From Ceratodon purpureus (taxonomy: Eukaryota; Streptophyta; Bryopsida; Pseudoditrichales; Ditrichaceae), in assembly GCA_014871385.1 (NCBI GenBank), contig CM026421.1, positions 20,822,865 to 20,886,864 of the forward strand: 64,000 nt of DNA, read 5' to 3'. A program made the translations under genes and the position numbers. The notes under the pieces are model-generated. The model made no database searches. It worked only from the letters and a program-made list of their open reading frames with translations, and had not been told where the DNA came from. Positions 35,718 through 46,400 of this stretch are shown here, in pieces; the stretch's first letter is position 1, and every line of letters begins with the position of its first letter.

Positions 35718-36119
35718 CATTAGGTGCAAAATCGGGTCACAAAAAGGCCGTGTAAGCGGCACGTGAGAGAAAAAAACAGGCGCTGCCCGCGTACTTTTCG
35801 ACGTGGCACCGGCTGTGCCACCGTGGTGCCAGCAACCGCCACGGGGGCTCGAACCAATGACCTCCGAGCGAGGCGTGTGGAGGGAACAAGCTACAGTGTC
35901 GGGCTGACACAACCTGCCCACTTGGGACCAAAGCCCGAGCCAAGGCATTCATGTCTCAACTAATATTCCGAGGACCTTTGTTGTGAGTGCGCCACGCAGT
36001 TCTGTGCGGGCAGCAACTCTGGCATCCGCTGCCAGCGGCAGAGGTGCCCAAAGTAGGGAGTTCACCTAGATAGGGCAGGCTTACACGGCCTTTTGGAGAC
36101 CCCAAATTACACCTAATGT
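35718..36119. mobile_element. MITE-like element containing a SINE-like B-box
   Basis: About 39-bp imperfect inverted repeats: ATTAGGTGCAAAATCGGG ... AAAAGGCCGTGTAAGC at the left (35718-35757) and its complement GCTTACACGGCCTTTT ... ACACCTAAT at the right (36081-36119). Inside, the minus strand carries GGTTCGAGCCCC (near 35845), a Pol III B-box. No protein is encoded. A target duplication was not found, so the borders are approximate. Confidence 0.55.
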
Positions 36120-36479
36120 ATTTGAGATCTCAGAAATTCAAACTGCACTTCATATAACGGATAATTCTGACGATTCCTAAGTATAGTGGTGTGTTGATGT
36201 AAAGGTTTTATTTGATTATGCAGTGCAGCTTACTCGTAGTGTTACCAGAACCCAAAAATTAGGGTTGGTTTTGTGTACTATGTTTAGGGTAGATGCAGCT
36301 TGAGGTTACCTCAGTGCCAAAAACATGTTCTGCATAAAGATGTGTTTCCTTGTTGTAGTGCACCATCAGTGAATCTCAGTCTTTGCTGGAGGGCGATAAG
36401 AGAGGAATTGTTGTGGTGTAAGGTCAGTATGTTTTTGTGAGACGGTGATTGCAGGACATGAGAGATTATTAGACTTCTT

Positions 36480-36854
36480 CTTACCTCTATGAAAGATGAT
36501 CTCTTCGAGGCTATCCGCAGAATCAATTTCTTCCATTGATTGGTCTAGAGCAGCTTCATTACGTCCGGTGGCATGAAGCAATCCCTCGCCTATGTTTGCT
36601 GATAGTACTTGCAAGGATGACAAGGTCCGGCTTTGAGACCTAAATCAGAGGTGATATCACGATGGGCTTTCATCTTCAAAGATACTATTTCCATTCGCTT
36701 CCCCGACACTCTCTGACTCCACGTGCTTTCTCAAACGCTTGAATCCAGTGTTCTTCTTAAGTAACCTTGTCTTGTTCCCGGTGACATCATTGTCCATTAC
36801 GTCGCCAGTACAATCGACATCCATGTCTTCCCTCCCCCTTAGTTTGGACGGCAT
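36480..36854 (-). other. Possible exon fragments of an unrecognised gene
   Basis: The frame from ATG 36854 (basic, KNTGFKRLRKHVESES) ends at 36657. A second frame (about 36643-36488) reads SSLQVLSANIGEGLLHATGR ... EEIDSADSLEEIIFHRG and ends at a good donor GTAAGAAG. The gap between them is too short for a normal intron, so they may be the remains of one gene broken by a small indel. Confidence 0.3.
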
Positions 36855-37120
36855 ACTGTTGGAGGGTGTTGCACCCGCACTGTGATACTTCGTACTACCC
36901 TCACGCTGTGGACTTTCAAACCTTGTAGCCCTCTACTGCGTACCTTTCTCTGACCTGCAACTTTCTCTTTAGGTGTTGCATTATCACTAAGGCCCTTCCA
37001 TCCTCAGTGCCTAGAGTATGATTTCGGGAGGAACCGGAAAGGCAAGTCCGCCTTGTAGAAAAATGCCACTAATTATATTCTGGTCACTAGGACAGAACGT
37101 GGGGTACATCTTGCAAACTT

Positions 37121-37489
37121 TCATAGATCCGCCCTGAATTTTCTTCCAAGTACTACACTGATCCTTGTGGCAATGGTAGGATAGGGCATTTTTTTTATCA
37201 AAAAGTCAAGTTTATAGTAACAACACCAAGACCAACAACGCTTGTCATTGTTGAAATGGTACCTGCAAGTATAGCCGGCCTCTATTACGAGTTCCTTGAA
37301 CTCGTCTTCAGTATATAAACATACGCATTGAACCCTCCCTTGCATCAATGTGTATCGATGGACAACTTGTCCGCCCACTGTAATCTCCTCTAGAATGCCC
37401 AGGGCCCCGTATAAGACTCGATGCGGCCACTTCTCAAAGCCAAAGGCGCTAATAATCCGGTGGTCTTCATTCACGTTAAACCTCTTCAT
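37121..37489 (-). CDS. Hypothetical 122-aa ORF
   Basis: ATG 37489 opens MKRFNVNEDHRIISAFGFEK. A stretch YTEDEFKELVIEAGY is loosely like the C-terminal part of class I methyltransferases, where the strand/helix reads like YxxDELKxLxxxAGF, but no AdoMet motif I is present nearby, so I do not assign a function. It may be a gene fragment belonging with the frames at 36480-36854, which are on the same strand. Confidence 0.25.
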   Translation of the reverse strand: MKRFNVNEDHRIISAFGFEKWPHRVLYGALGILEEITVGGQVVHRYTLMQGRVQCVCLYTEDEFKELVIEAGYTCRYHFNNDKRCWSWCCYYKLDFLIKKMPYPTIATRISVVLGRKFRADL

Positions 37490-39855
37490 TTGTAACTTCG
37501 AATCGATAGGTCTTCCAGTTGTACTCTCTCCATTTCTAGAGTATCTTGCTTTGTCAGTAACTGGCGGTAAGGAATCTGATGGGGCCGACAGAGTGTTGTC
37601 CTCAGCACCACACTAAGATTCACTGTTGATGTGGCACATGGTAGGTGATGCTCCAGGAGTCTCTCGAGTATTGGTTATGCAATGGCAATTTTTCTCCATT
37701 ATTACATACAATGCCATCATAATAGCATGCTTTGGTTTGTCTTACTAGCCGAAGGTACTGTCATCCAAACTCTGATGGCCATTCCCATCTATTCTCCCTT
37801 GAAAACCTGTGTCTTGTAAAAACCTAAACAACATAATCCTCAAACACACTCTAACACAAACGACATGTTAGTTAAGGCTACATCTCCTATGTTGCTTACA
37901 ATCAGCATATAAATACACGCAACATAATATCACGCTAACTACAGTGTTACATTACACCTAACAGTAACCAAACCCCTAAATCGACGTAACTCGGCCCATT
38001 AAACAATGAGAGTACGTCTTTCGCCTCAATTCTAAATATGCACAGACAAGACATACCTTTGTAAAACTCTAAACTAGTAGATGCTTAAAACATACATACC
38101 TTTGTAAAACGTCATGAACCAGTAGTCTTCAAAAATCTAGCACCACTGTTCAATTACGCATCCTCATTCACCGACAATGTATCTTCCACGGCACTCCGCT
38201 TCAATGCCAGTCTGTGTGCACCCTTCGTTGTTGTCAATCAAACCCTAAACCCTCTGAAACATCATGCCCATTTGCTTCTCGTGACTAAGAACTCTAACCC
38301 ACCCGTAGCACAACTACATCCAGACGTAGCACAACTACTCTCTCTGCTCTTCACTTAGGAATTCACAACACAAACGATAGGTGGCAAGACATGTTTTTTT
38401 AAGGCATAATGAAAAGCGATGCAGAACAAAGGCAGACAGAGATAGTAGGCGATGAAGACAAGTGAAGGGCGTAAGTTCGCTTCGACGAAATGTTCTGATG
38501 GGTGTTGTCAATCGTAGGGATCGGAGCTCCCAAATCGCGGGCCATCCAGACTTGGCATTCATCCAGCCGACATTTTGACAGGCATGGTAACACAGCCCCC
38601 AACAGCTTCGGAAGGGACTTTGTGGAGGGTCGCTAATGTCCGGCCATAGTCACTCGTAAAATCTGACTTTTTTAGTCAAGATCCTTATAGTTTGGCCTTC
38701 GGATGAAAACCTTTCGAATCGAGGATTAGAAAGTGTTAGAGTAGGAACCTAAACTTGAACACACCTTTATTAAAGTAAAATCTATACTTCAACACACCTT
38801 TACTAAAATTTTACTAAAACCATGAGAGTTTCTTTTGGGTATGTCTACAATTTTGAATAGGTGTCTAAAACATCTACAATACACTTCAAAAATTTGTGTG
38901 AAGTTACTCATGCCTTCAAAAAAATCTGATTCCAAGACCAGCCACTTCGTCTCCGATTTGCTAACACGTTCATGATTTCACTTCATGCTCTTTGCACTCC
39001 CAGGTTACCAATTCCCTTATACTGTCATGAATGGGTGTTGCTACCGTAATGTATACCGTAATCCAGTTTCTTGAGTACTTCCAACTTGCAAGTTGCAGCA
39101 AAGGAATTCTCACGATTCGTTGAAGGAATGTTCTAGAATCATTGAGAATTGAGAATTGAGACTTTGGACGTATTGTATTGCTAACAGCTTGAGTTGCACG
39201 CGGTTTGCAGTTGTAGCATGCAGGACATACCCACAGAAACGTTGCAAAACTTCACTCACAGTCTATAGACAATTGAAGAGCATAAAAAGAAAGCAAAAAT
39301 CCTTAAATCCGGTAGCAGAAGAAGGCAGATTCATAAACTTAATGCTCGGACGATCTTTCCTCACTTTGGTATAACTTGTGTGAACCAGACAATCCTGGGG
39401 TTCGATGGCTCAAGCACAAATTCCTTTACTTCACATCTCTTTCGATGTGAACAACGCGACTAGAGAATAGCTCGTGCAGACGAAAATTGTGCACTCTAAT
39501 TTACACAAGACCTTTACAATTCAAACAACCTGATTTAAGGATTGGTTCAAATTCTGACCTGTAACTGTCCACAAGAATGGTCCCAGCGTAGTAGCAGCTC
39601 ACAACAACCACAAAGACTAGACCCGTTTCGTCAAGGAAAACAATCGCTACATGCAATAACAGAACAGAATGGCGCGAATGTGTAAGACACGGTCTTTCTG
39701 CACCCTCGGCATTCACCCACTCACAGCAGCGTCTGATTCCAAGGGCAGGTTGATATGTGATTCTCATATTTATACAATGGTTGAAGAAGCAACAACACTC
39801 CTGACGGAACTCTGAAACAAGCAAGCGCAAGGAAGATTAACTGGCAGCTAGTATC
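37490..39855. other. Intergenic stretch without a supportable gene
   Basis: Short frames only, no motifs recognised. The bases just below 39856 are presumed 3' flank of the TPR gene. Confidence 0.35.
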
Positions 39856-40491
39856 TTACACAACCCGGAAATTGCTGAGGCCCACGTTGGTGAGCCGGTA
39901 CTGGTACTGGGGCTCCTCTTCCTCTTCCTCGTCGTCGCTGCTGATGTCGTCGCCCAGGCCGCTCCAGCGCGAGTAATCCACGCCGGTGTGGCCCTTGGGC
40001 TTGGGAATTGCAGCCCAGCCTGCCGGTTTCGGAGGCTCTGCCAGTGCAGGCAGCTTGCGCTGCAATTGCTGGTGAGTAGGCGAATCGGGGGGCGTTTCGT
40101 TCTCCGCTTCCGGAATGGGCGCCAAAGCCATCTGCGTTTTCAACCGCGCTTGCAAGTTCTTGTACACTTCGGAATTCGGGTTCGCTTCCAGCAAGCGGTT
40201 GACGTCGAACAGCGCGGAGTGGTAATCTTTCATGGCCACCAACGTCTGCGCGCGCAGCATGAGCGCGCCCGCGTGCTTGGCATCGAGCTCCAGGACGGCG
40301 CTGCACTCCTCCGCTGCGAGCTTGTACTCCTGCAGCTTCAGATGACATGCTGCCCGGTTGCTGTGCAGCGCGATTTGATGGTTCAGCTGCGTCGCTGCAT
40401 TCAGCGCCTCCGTGTACAACACCAACGCCTCCGCATACTGCCCCGCCCTGTACTTCTGATGCGCTCTCTCTGTCTTCGTAACCGAACTCAT
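39856..40491 (-). CDS. TPR-domain protein, single exon, 211 aa
   Basis: ATG 40491 (CATGCAATGAGTTCG) opens MSSVTKTERAHQKYRAGQYA; the frame continues upstream without another ATG. Residues about 5-110 form three tetratricopeptide repeats (YRAGQYAEALVLYTEAL, LHSNRAACHLKLQEYKLAAEECSAVLEL, MLRAQTLVAMKDYHSALFDVNRLLEANP), a helical fold that binds partner peptides such as Hsp70/Hsp90 C-termini. Then comes a Pro-rich linker (NETPPDSPTHQQ, EPPKPAGWAAIPKPKG), an acidic SSDDEEEEEEP run and a conserved-looking end YRLTNVGLSNFRVV. No signal peptide is seen, so it is probably cytosolic. It looks intact and is much more GC-rich than its surroundings, as expected for a host gene. The exact orthologue is not recognised. 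Upstream 40500-40800 is a C-rich strand that may hold the promoter and leader. Confidence 0.85.
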   Translation of the reverse strand: MSSVTKTERAHQKYRAGQYAEALVLYTEALNAATQLNHQIALHSNRAACHLKLQEYKLAAEECSAVLELDAKHAGALMLRAQTLVAMKDYHSALFDVNRLLEANPNSEVYKNLQARLKTQMALAPIPEAENETPPDSPTHQQLQRKLPALAEPPKPAGWAAIPKPKGHTGVDYSRWSGLGDDISSDDEEEEEEPQYQYRLTNVGLSNFRVV

Positions 40492-41179
40492 TGCATGCCT
40501 CAATTCCGATCCCGAATCCTCCCAACCTCACCAACCCAATATCCAAAAACCCCTCCCTTCTTCACCTCCTCCCCCCTTCTCCCATGTACCCCCCCACCAA
40601 CCCTAAATTCCCCTAAAACTCCCTCACCCCACAAACTCCAAGAAACGAATCTCCCAACCCTAACACCTCAAAAAGCACACCACGCACCATTGTTCCCTCC
40701 CACAGACACCATCCCACGTGCTCTCAGATCACCAAACCTCTACCTTCCACCTCCACTACAACAACCTCGCAAACATATCCCCCCAAAAAAACCCCCAAAT
40801 CCAAAATATCCAAAAGCTAAGGTGGTAACTCTTGGTGGGCTCCCCGCAAGAGAATGGAACTGGAATGGGCACCAACTTGGGCAGAAGATGAACCGAACAG
40901 GCAGCAAAACAGAAGAAGTCCAGCTCTACTCCCAAGATCAGTACACATACATGTAGAGCCTGTTTGTTCAACAACCACACATAGTTTGTAACATACATAC
41001 ACCGCTAGTGTTGATAGTGAGGATCTAAGAATTGCTACCAACTTAACCCTACTGTGGATTACTAGAGATGTTAGGAGATGAAATGAAAATTGGAAGAAGA
41101 AGATGTCTAAGAGCCTGTTTTATTCAACACCGACTAGTTTATGCCCACAGACATGTCAAAGAAGTGGGATGGCAAGGAG

Positions 41180-41290
41180 GTTAGTCCTACTACTAGAGAT
41201 GTGGTGATGGTGATGGTGATGGTGTTGGTGGGCAAGAGAGGGATTGGGAGAGAGAGCGAGAGAGAGGGGGGGGGAGGGGGAGTGGATGGA
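41180..41290 (+). repeat. Microsatellite (GATGGT)n followed by (GA)/(G)-rich run
   Basis: GATGGTGATGGTGATGGT then GAGAGAGCGAGAGAGAGGGGGGGG. Non-coding. Confidence 0.8.
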
Positions 41291-41879
41291 GATGACAGTG
41301 TGCCTGGGAGGGATTGATTGGTGTGCTTGAGGGGCTGCCCTTTGTGTGGCCATCACTTGCAGTGGAGTGTTTTCTTGTTTTTTCATAATTTTGTTTAATA
41401 TTTTGAAGGTAGCTCATTTGAAAGTTTGAACCTGGAACAGTTGGAACGGCCCACCAGTGCTTTCTGTTAGGTACAGTACTGTTGCTTGTGCCCCAGTTTT
41501 TAGGATGAATTGAGCTGGTTGTAAGTCATACCATTTGTTATATGATGACTGACCCATTTTTATGGGCCTTCTTCCATGGTCAATTGGTGGGTTTTACAAA
41601 GTGGATAACTCTTGCACGTTGAACTATTTTCACCCTCATTTTTCCCTCTTGCACATTGAACTATTTTTCCTTTTTAAAAAAAATTAATTTCATTTTTTTC
41701 ATAGATACCGTAAGTTAGGGGCAGCTTTGGTGAAAATAATTATAAAAAAGGAAAGCCAATTTTTTTTGGAAATTCATGATAAAGCCTCTTGAAAAGAAGT
41801 GAAATTAAAGTCCAATTATGCCAAACATCATGAAGCTTATTACACATACCAGTAATGCATAGGTAAAAGTAGAGAAAAA

Positions 41880-42204
41880 AGCTCACACAAAGGCCACATA
41901 GATAAAAGTAGAGGCCACATAGATAAAAGTGGAGAGAACATGCCACACAAAGACCACACGAGTTACATGAAGTTACTAAAACTACACAAAGGCCACATAG
42001 GTAAAAGTGGAGGCCACATAGGTAAAAGTGGAGGCCACATAGATAAAAGTGGAGAGAACAGGCCACACAAAGGCCACACGAGCTACACGAGTTACATAAA
42101 GTTGCTAAAACCACAGCTGACACCAAGCATGACTTCTTCACACGAGCTACACGAGTTACATAAAGTTGCTAAAACCACAGCTGACACCAAGCATGACTTC
42201 TTCA
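41880..42204 (+). repeat. Minisatellite and a perfect 64-bp tandem duplication
   Basis: At 41890-42060 the unit GGCCACATAGATAAAAGTGGA recurs about six times with small changes. At 42077-42140 and 42141-42204 a 64-bp unit beginning CACGAGCTACACGAG is duplicated without a mismatch. A diverged part copy lies near 41950. Open frames here are repeat translations. Confidence 0.9.
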
Positions 42205-42470
42205 CAAAACTGAAATCACAAAATGCATCAGGGTGCAGAGCTTGTGCGCGTGGGAATTGTAGCATGGACCTGAGTTTGCGAACGTGTGGGTCACATGGGA
42301 GCAAAAGTCTCAATTTCTTAATTGCATAAGAACAGCAAGCTAATCTTTTGAATTCATTCTCAACATCGAATTCATTCTCAACATCTCCTGCTCTTCATCT
42401 TGCCTTCTCTACGACTCCATACACTCCTCATCTTCCTTACCCCACGCTCCTGATCATCTCCAACTATGCC

Positions 42471-42846
42471 ATGGTTGCCATGCAGACCCTCACCAAGGCC
42501 TTCGAGCCCGTCTACAACTACGCGTTTGGGTGCTACCAGGTTGCCATCGCCAAGGAACTCAAAATATACAATTTGTGCTCTCCTAAATCCTAATTCATTG
42601 CCTTTTTCTGCTAGCAATTCGGCATAGTTGTTGCCCTATGCATTGCATCTAGAGAATGTTGTATTGAGGATTTTGCTTTGATTGTATCGGTGAGATAGGT
42701 CTACGTTACGATGACTTGTATAAAGACATGTACAATCAGGACATCATGGAGGCGTTGAACCGGTTGCCACAGCAAGAGGTGGACTACCGCAAGTAGTAAT
42801 TGATCGTGTAATGGACTATTCGATGAAGCATATGTATTTGCCCAAG
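42471..42846 (+). pseudogene. Broken gene for cytochrome bc1 complex 14-kDa subunit (QCR7-type)
   Basis: The family is the ubiquinol-cytochrome c reductase subunit 7 / 14-kDa protein of mitochondrial complex III. Exon 1 (42471-42569) encodes MVAMQTLTKAFEPVYNYAF ... AKELKIY. After about 130 intron-like bases, from 42699 one reads GLRYDDLYKDMYNQDIMEAL and NRLPQQEVDYRK, matching the hallmark LRYDDLYD...EALNRLP of the family. Then TAG TAA follows, and in another frame MDYSMKHMYLPKDL (compare MDLSMKHEYLPKDLQ). Thus there are stops, at least one indel, no GT donor after KIY and no C-terminal third. Since the intron is retained, it is a duplicated, non-processed relic. A working copy must lie elsewhere. 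Confidence 0.8.
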
Positions 42847-42916
42847 GACTTGTAGGTACTTATTTTTTTTAGAGCTCAGAGCTTAGATCTCAAAGCTTGA
42901 TTCGAAGGCCAGAGAC

Positions 42917-43177
42917 TTGTCGGCAGAAGCGGAGGGCGTGGAAGCCGATATGCTCTTGATGTTGGTTTTTTTCCGCTTGAAAGCCGCTATGAAGGAGGAA
43001 GTTGAAGAACAAAGGAAGAAGCTAGAGGAGCAGTTTTTCAGAGCCGGTTCTCCGAGCAGCTCTATTAACAGCATTCCAAAGCAGATTTTGAAAGCCGTTG
43101 TGCAAGAAGAAGTTGAAGAGCAGAAGAAGAAGCTCAAGGAGTGGGTGGTCACAACGGAAAATAGCTCCACCATATAA
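42917..43177 (+). CDS. Hypothetical charged coiled-coil ORF, 86 aa
   Basis: The frame holds an internal duplication: RLKAAMKEEVEEQRKKLEEQ and ILKAVVQEEVEEQKKKLKEW, about 45 residues apart, both strongly helical and charged. No family is recognised. The bases after the stop (43165-43290) are repeated in diverged form at 43553-43672, including a TAG/CAG acceptor-like end, so this may be part of an exon-intron unit that was tandemly duplicated, or a decayed gene. Confidence 0.35.
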   Translation: MSAEAEGVEADMLLMLVFFRLKAAMKEEVEEQRKKLEEQFFRAGSPSSSINSIPKQILKAVVQEEVEEQKKKLKEWVVTTENSSTI

Positions 43178-43699
43178 CATATTCATCCTATATTAATCTC
43201 CGTTGTATCAATGCACGTTTATGTGATGGTCCATTTTCCGCTTCTATACATGCTAATTTTCTTTGTGTTGTCATCGTAGATGTGTCCTCTCTCAGAGTCG
43301 GAGATGAGCTGGTCAGGGCGGGGAGTTGCAGACTGACTTGATATTGCAAAGCAGTAACTTGTGTTGATGTTGTGAATTAGGAGAGACCTGTGTTGATGTT
43401 CGAAGCATGGACTCTTGATGCAGGATGACTTGATATTGCGAACATGGACCTATCTTGAGTGCAGAGACATATCTTGAGTGCAAAGACATATCTTGATATT
43501 GCGAAGCAGCTTGCGTGGTAAGCCTCAAGGCAGACATATACAAATCAAGTAATAGCTCCACCTTTACTCAAAATTTGTTGTTGACGTTGTCTTGATGCAT
43601 GTTTGTGTGTCGGTGCTCTTTTATCTATGCATGCTAATCTAACTCCTTGTATTGTCATTGCAGATTTGTAAATGATTGGGAGGCAATGAATGTATAAAA

Positions 43700-46090
43700 A
43701 GATTGAAATATTATGTGAGCTAAATTATCCGCAACTCCAATAAATTTCTAATTCCTTATTTTTCCAATGAACATATTAAATGGGCACTAACCAAAATCAT
43801 TGTTTGCAATGTGGCAAGAATTCACCTAATGTGAGCTAGAGATTTTAGTGCTCAAATCGTCAAATTTTTGTTGGTTATGATGATTTTAAGAACTTGTACT
43901 AAACCAAATGTGTGGGTAATGGGATGTTGCAGCTCTCTAAGAGAAGTTATAGCTAAAGCATGACATACGCAAAGAAGTGGTGAAGCGGCCACTTGGAAGG
44001 CCAAAGAAGGGACTGGAGGCTGTGTTGTTGACATTGAGAGTCGAACTAGAAGAACAAGCATCAAAGAAAGCAAAGGTTAGAGGACCTTACACTAATTGGT
44101 TTTTGCCTGCTCTATAGAAGCCCATCTATGCAGTTTTGAAGCAACATAAAAACATCTTCTTTTACCGGAGATACACAACATGGTTATTTGCTCACACAAT
44201 TTCCGGAGTTTGAGGAGGAAATAATCAAGATGCTTGACGGACATCAATACGTTGGACAACTTCTTTTTAAAAGTTACTTCTGTATGAGGTTTAATTTGAA
44301 GTTTGCTTTGAAAGAGAGAACCTAGTTTACATGAAAACCAAAATTTAAACGGATTTAGAGTTTCACTAGTATAGACCTGCGAATTTGTCTAAAGCAAGTT
44401 GGATTGGATCCATAGAGTAGCGACAGGAGCAGCTCAAAAATTATCAAGCAATTTAGAAGAACAAGAACTTTGAATGGCACAAAGGGCGGCATTTTTTGTA
44501 AAGGTGTATTACATCCCTACGGAAATATTCCAACACGCTATTGCCACTTGTGTAAATCCCACATTTCGTCTAGTTGCATGATATGTAATATTTGACATCA
44601 AAGAAAAAATGGAGCTATGTTGGGGCCAGAAGTACCTGATTAAATCATATAATACTCAATGATATATAAAATGATTAAACAAAATAGATAGTAAAAACTT
44701 AATATAAAAGCATTTATTCACCATAAAAATGAATTGGCATAGCGATACCCAAACATTGCCATCGACGAAGAAAACTTATTCTTCGATCGTTCTACATATT
44801 CATCGTATCCTCACAGAGATTTGCCTTGGCAAAACATCTCTGAAGAAGGTCCGAGAGGTATGGCTTGACTGATGAGTGGAGCTATTATTCATCTTGTTCC
44901 TACAAGTGGAGCTCGAATTTGGGCAAAAATAAGGTCAAACTATTAACATTTTTTTGTAAAAAATCAATCTTTTGAATTTTTATGATATTTGAATTAAAAT
45001 GCATAATAACAAAAACACTTTAAATTATAGCTACAATTATTTCATTTTTTTTAATTAGTATTTTTCAATTTTGATTAAGAAAAACAGATATAAGGCTTGT
45101 TTTTTACCAAACGGTTCTAACTTCTGTATGAAATTACATTAAAAATAATAATAAATACTTGTACACGGAATAGAGGATAAAAGACAAATTATAGTCTCAC
45201 TGTCTTCCTTAACAAATAGTAACTTCTTACCCTTTCAAATTGTATATATTGGCCTGACAGATAAAAGTATCCCTCCTCGAAATATAGGACGACTGTAATG
45301 CGAAGAGACTGGATGGCAACTTACATGTTCTAAAAAACCATTTGTCTAATATGTCTATTTGGCAAGAATTTGTGGAGACAATCTTACAACCATATAAGAA
45401 TGAAGATATAAATTGTTCAAACATGCACAAGCATTCAAAACTTATCTTATTGCTAGACTGCTGGAGTGTGCACAAATCAAAAGAATTTCTTGCATGAACC
45501 AAGAAGAAATATCCAACTATTCTCCTAATATTTGTTCTAGGAAATTGTACATGTATCTATCAACCTGCAGATGTTATTCTTCAATGGCCATTTAAACATG
45601 GTTTTAGAAAGGAGTTTAATATTTACACTTCAGCTATGATTGACAAACAACTTAAGGAGAATGAGGCAAAAGATGTTAAACTTGATTTTTGCATGTGAAC
45701 CTTAAAACTTTTACTCTACTCATGGTTGTTTGAGGCATGGCTCCATGTCAACAAACCAACAATGATCACACATGGAGAGACATAATATGGACTTGAACAA
45801 ATTTTCAACTCAACATTTCAATCCACTGTAATAGAGGAACATATGAAGACGCCATTTTTCAAAGAGAGACCATTTGAAATAGAAGTAGTCGAATTCAGTG
45901 ATATAGAAGAAGAAACAGACTCTAATGATAATGTGAAAGGTATTATGGAAGAGCTAGTAGATCAATGGTATTAAAGTTAAAGTGCAAAGTCATGGCCCGA
46001 ACATGATGGCGGCCAGTTGTTGAGCTAATTGCAAATAGAAATCCAAATGAGTTAGTGGCTTTACAGCATGCCAATAAGATACTTGGGAGT
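43700..46090. other. AT-rich stretch without a supportable gene
   Basis: Only short frames. An acidic plus-strand stretch near 45840-45970 (FKERPFEIEVVEFSDIEEE...) may be transposon debris, but it cannot be assigned. Confidence 0.35.
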
Positions 46091-46096
46091 GTACAA

Positions 46097-46400
46097 TTAG
46101 AAGTTGATGAAGATCGTGTCAAACAAGAAATAGTGTACTTTATACCACCATTTATGACTTTTAGACAATAAGAAACAAACCCCCCTCAATTGGTCTGCCA
46201 CATCAACTCCCCTAATTTTCCCAATGTATTTAGGTAGATGGAGGTGATAAATATATATTTTTTGGTCCATCCTTTTAGCGCCAAACATACAATGACTTTC
46301 TTTGCAAAGCATAGGTAGATAGAAAAACATGGATTTTTTATCCATCCACACTAAACAACATACTTTGCCGTTAGACTGAATACAAAAAGCATATCATCTT
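46097..46400 (-). pseudogene. piggyBac-like transposase fragment
   Basis: On the minus strand the frame reads NGKVCCLVWMDKKSMFFYLPML, then RGVDVADQLRG and SHKWWYKVHYFLFDTIFIN. These match the C-terminal part of piggyBac-type (DDE_Tnp_1_7) transposases, where the W-x-D-K-K strand is followed by GVDxxDQ and SxKWW...F..LLD....N. The upstream frame is closed by a stop, the N-terminal half is not found, and the frame ends soon after. It is a decayed remnant; TTAA-flanked ends were not found. Confidence 0.65.

Noticed and set aside
39848..40546. Second minus-strand frame over the TPR gene
   Set aside because: Gly/Ala/Arg-rich frame shadow; the TPR frame explains the conservation pattern.
39988..40956. 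Long plus-strand frame opposite the TPR gene
   Set aside because: Arg/Leu/Pro-rich antisense translation of a GC-rich gene and its C-rich leader; no motifs.
41740..42141. Cys/Leu/Tyr-rich minus-strand frame
   Set aside because: Translation of the 41.9-42.2 kb tandem repeats.
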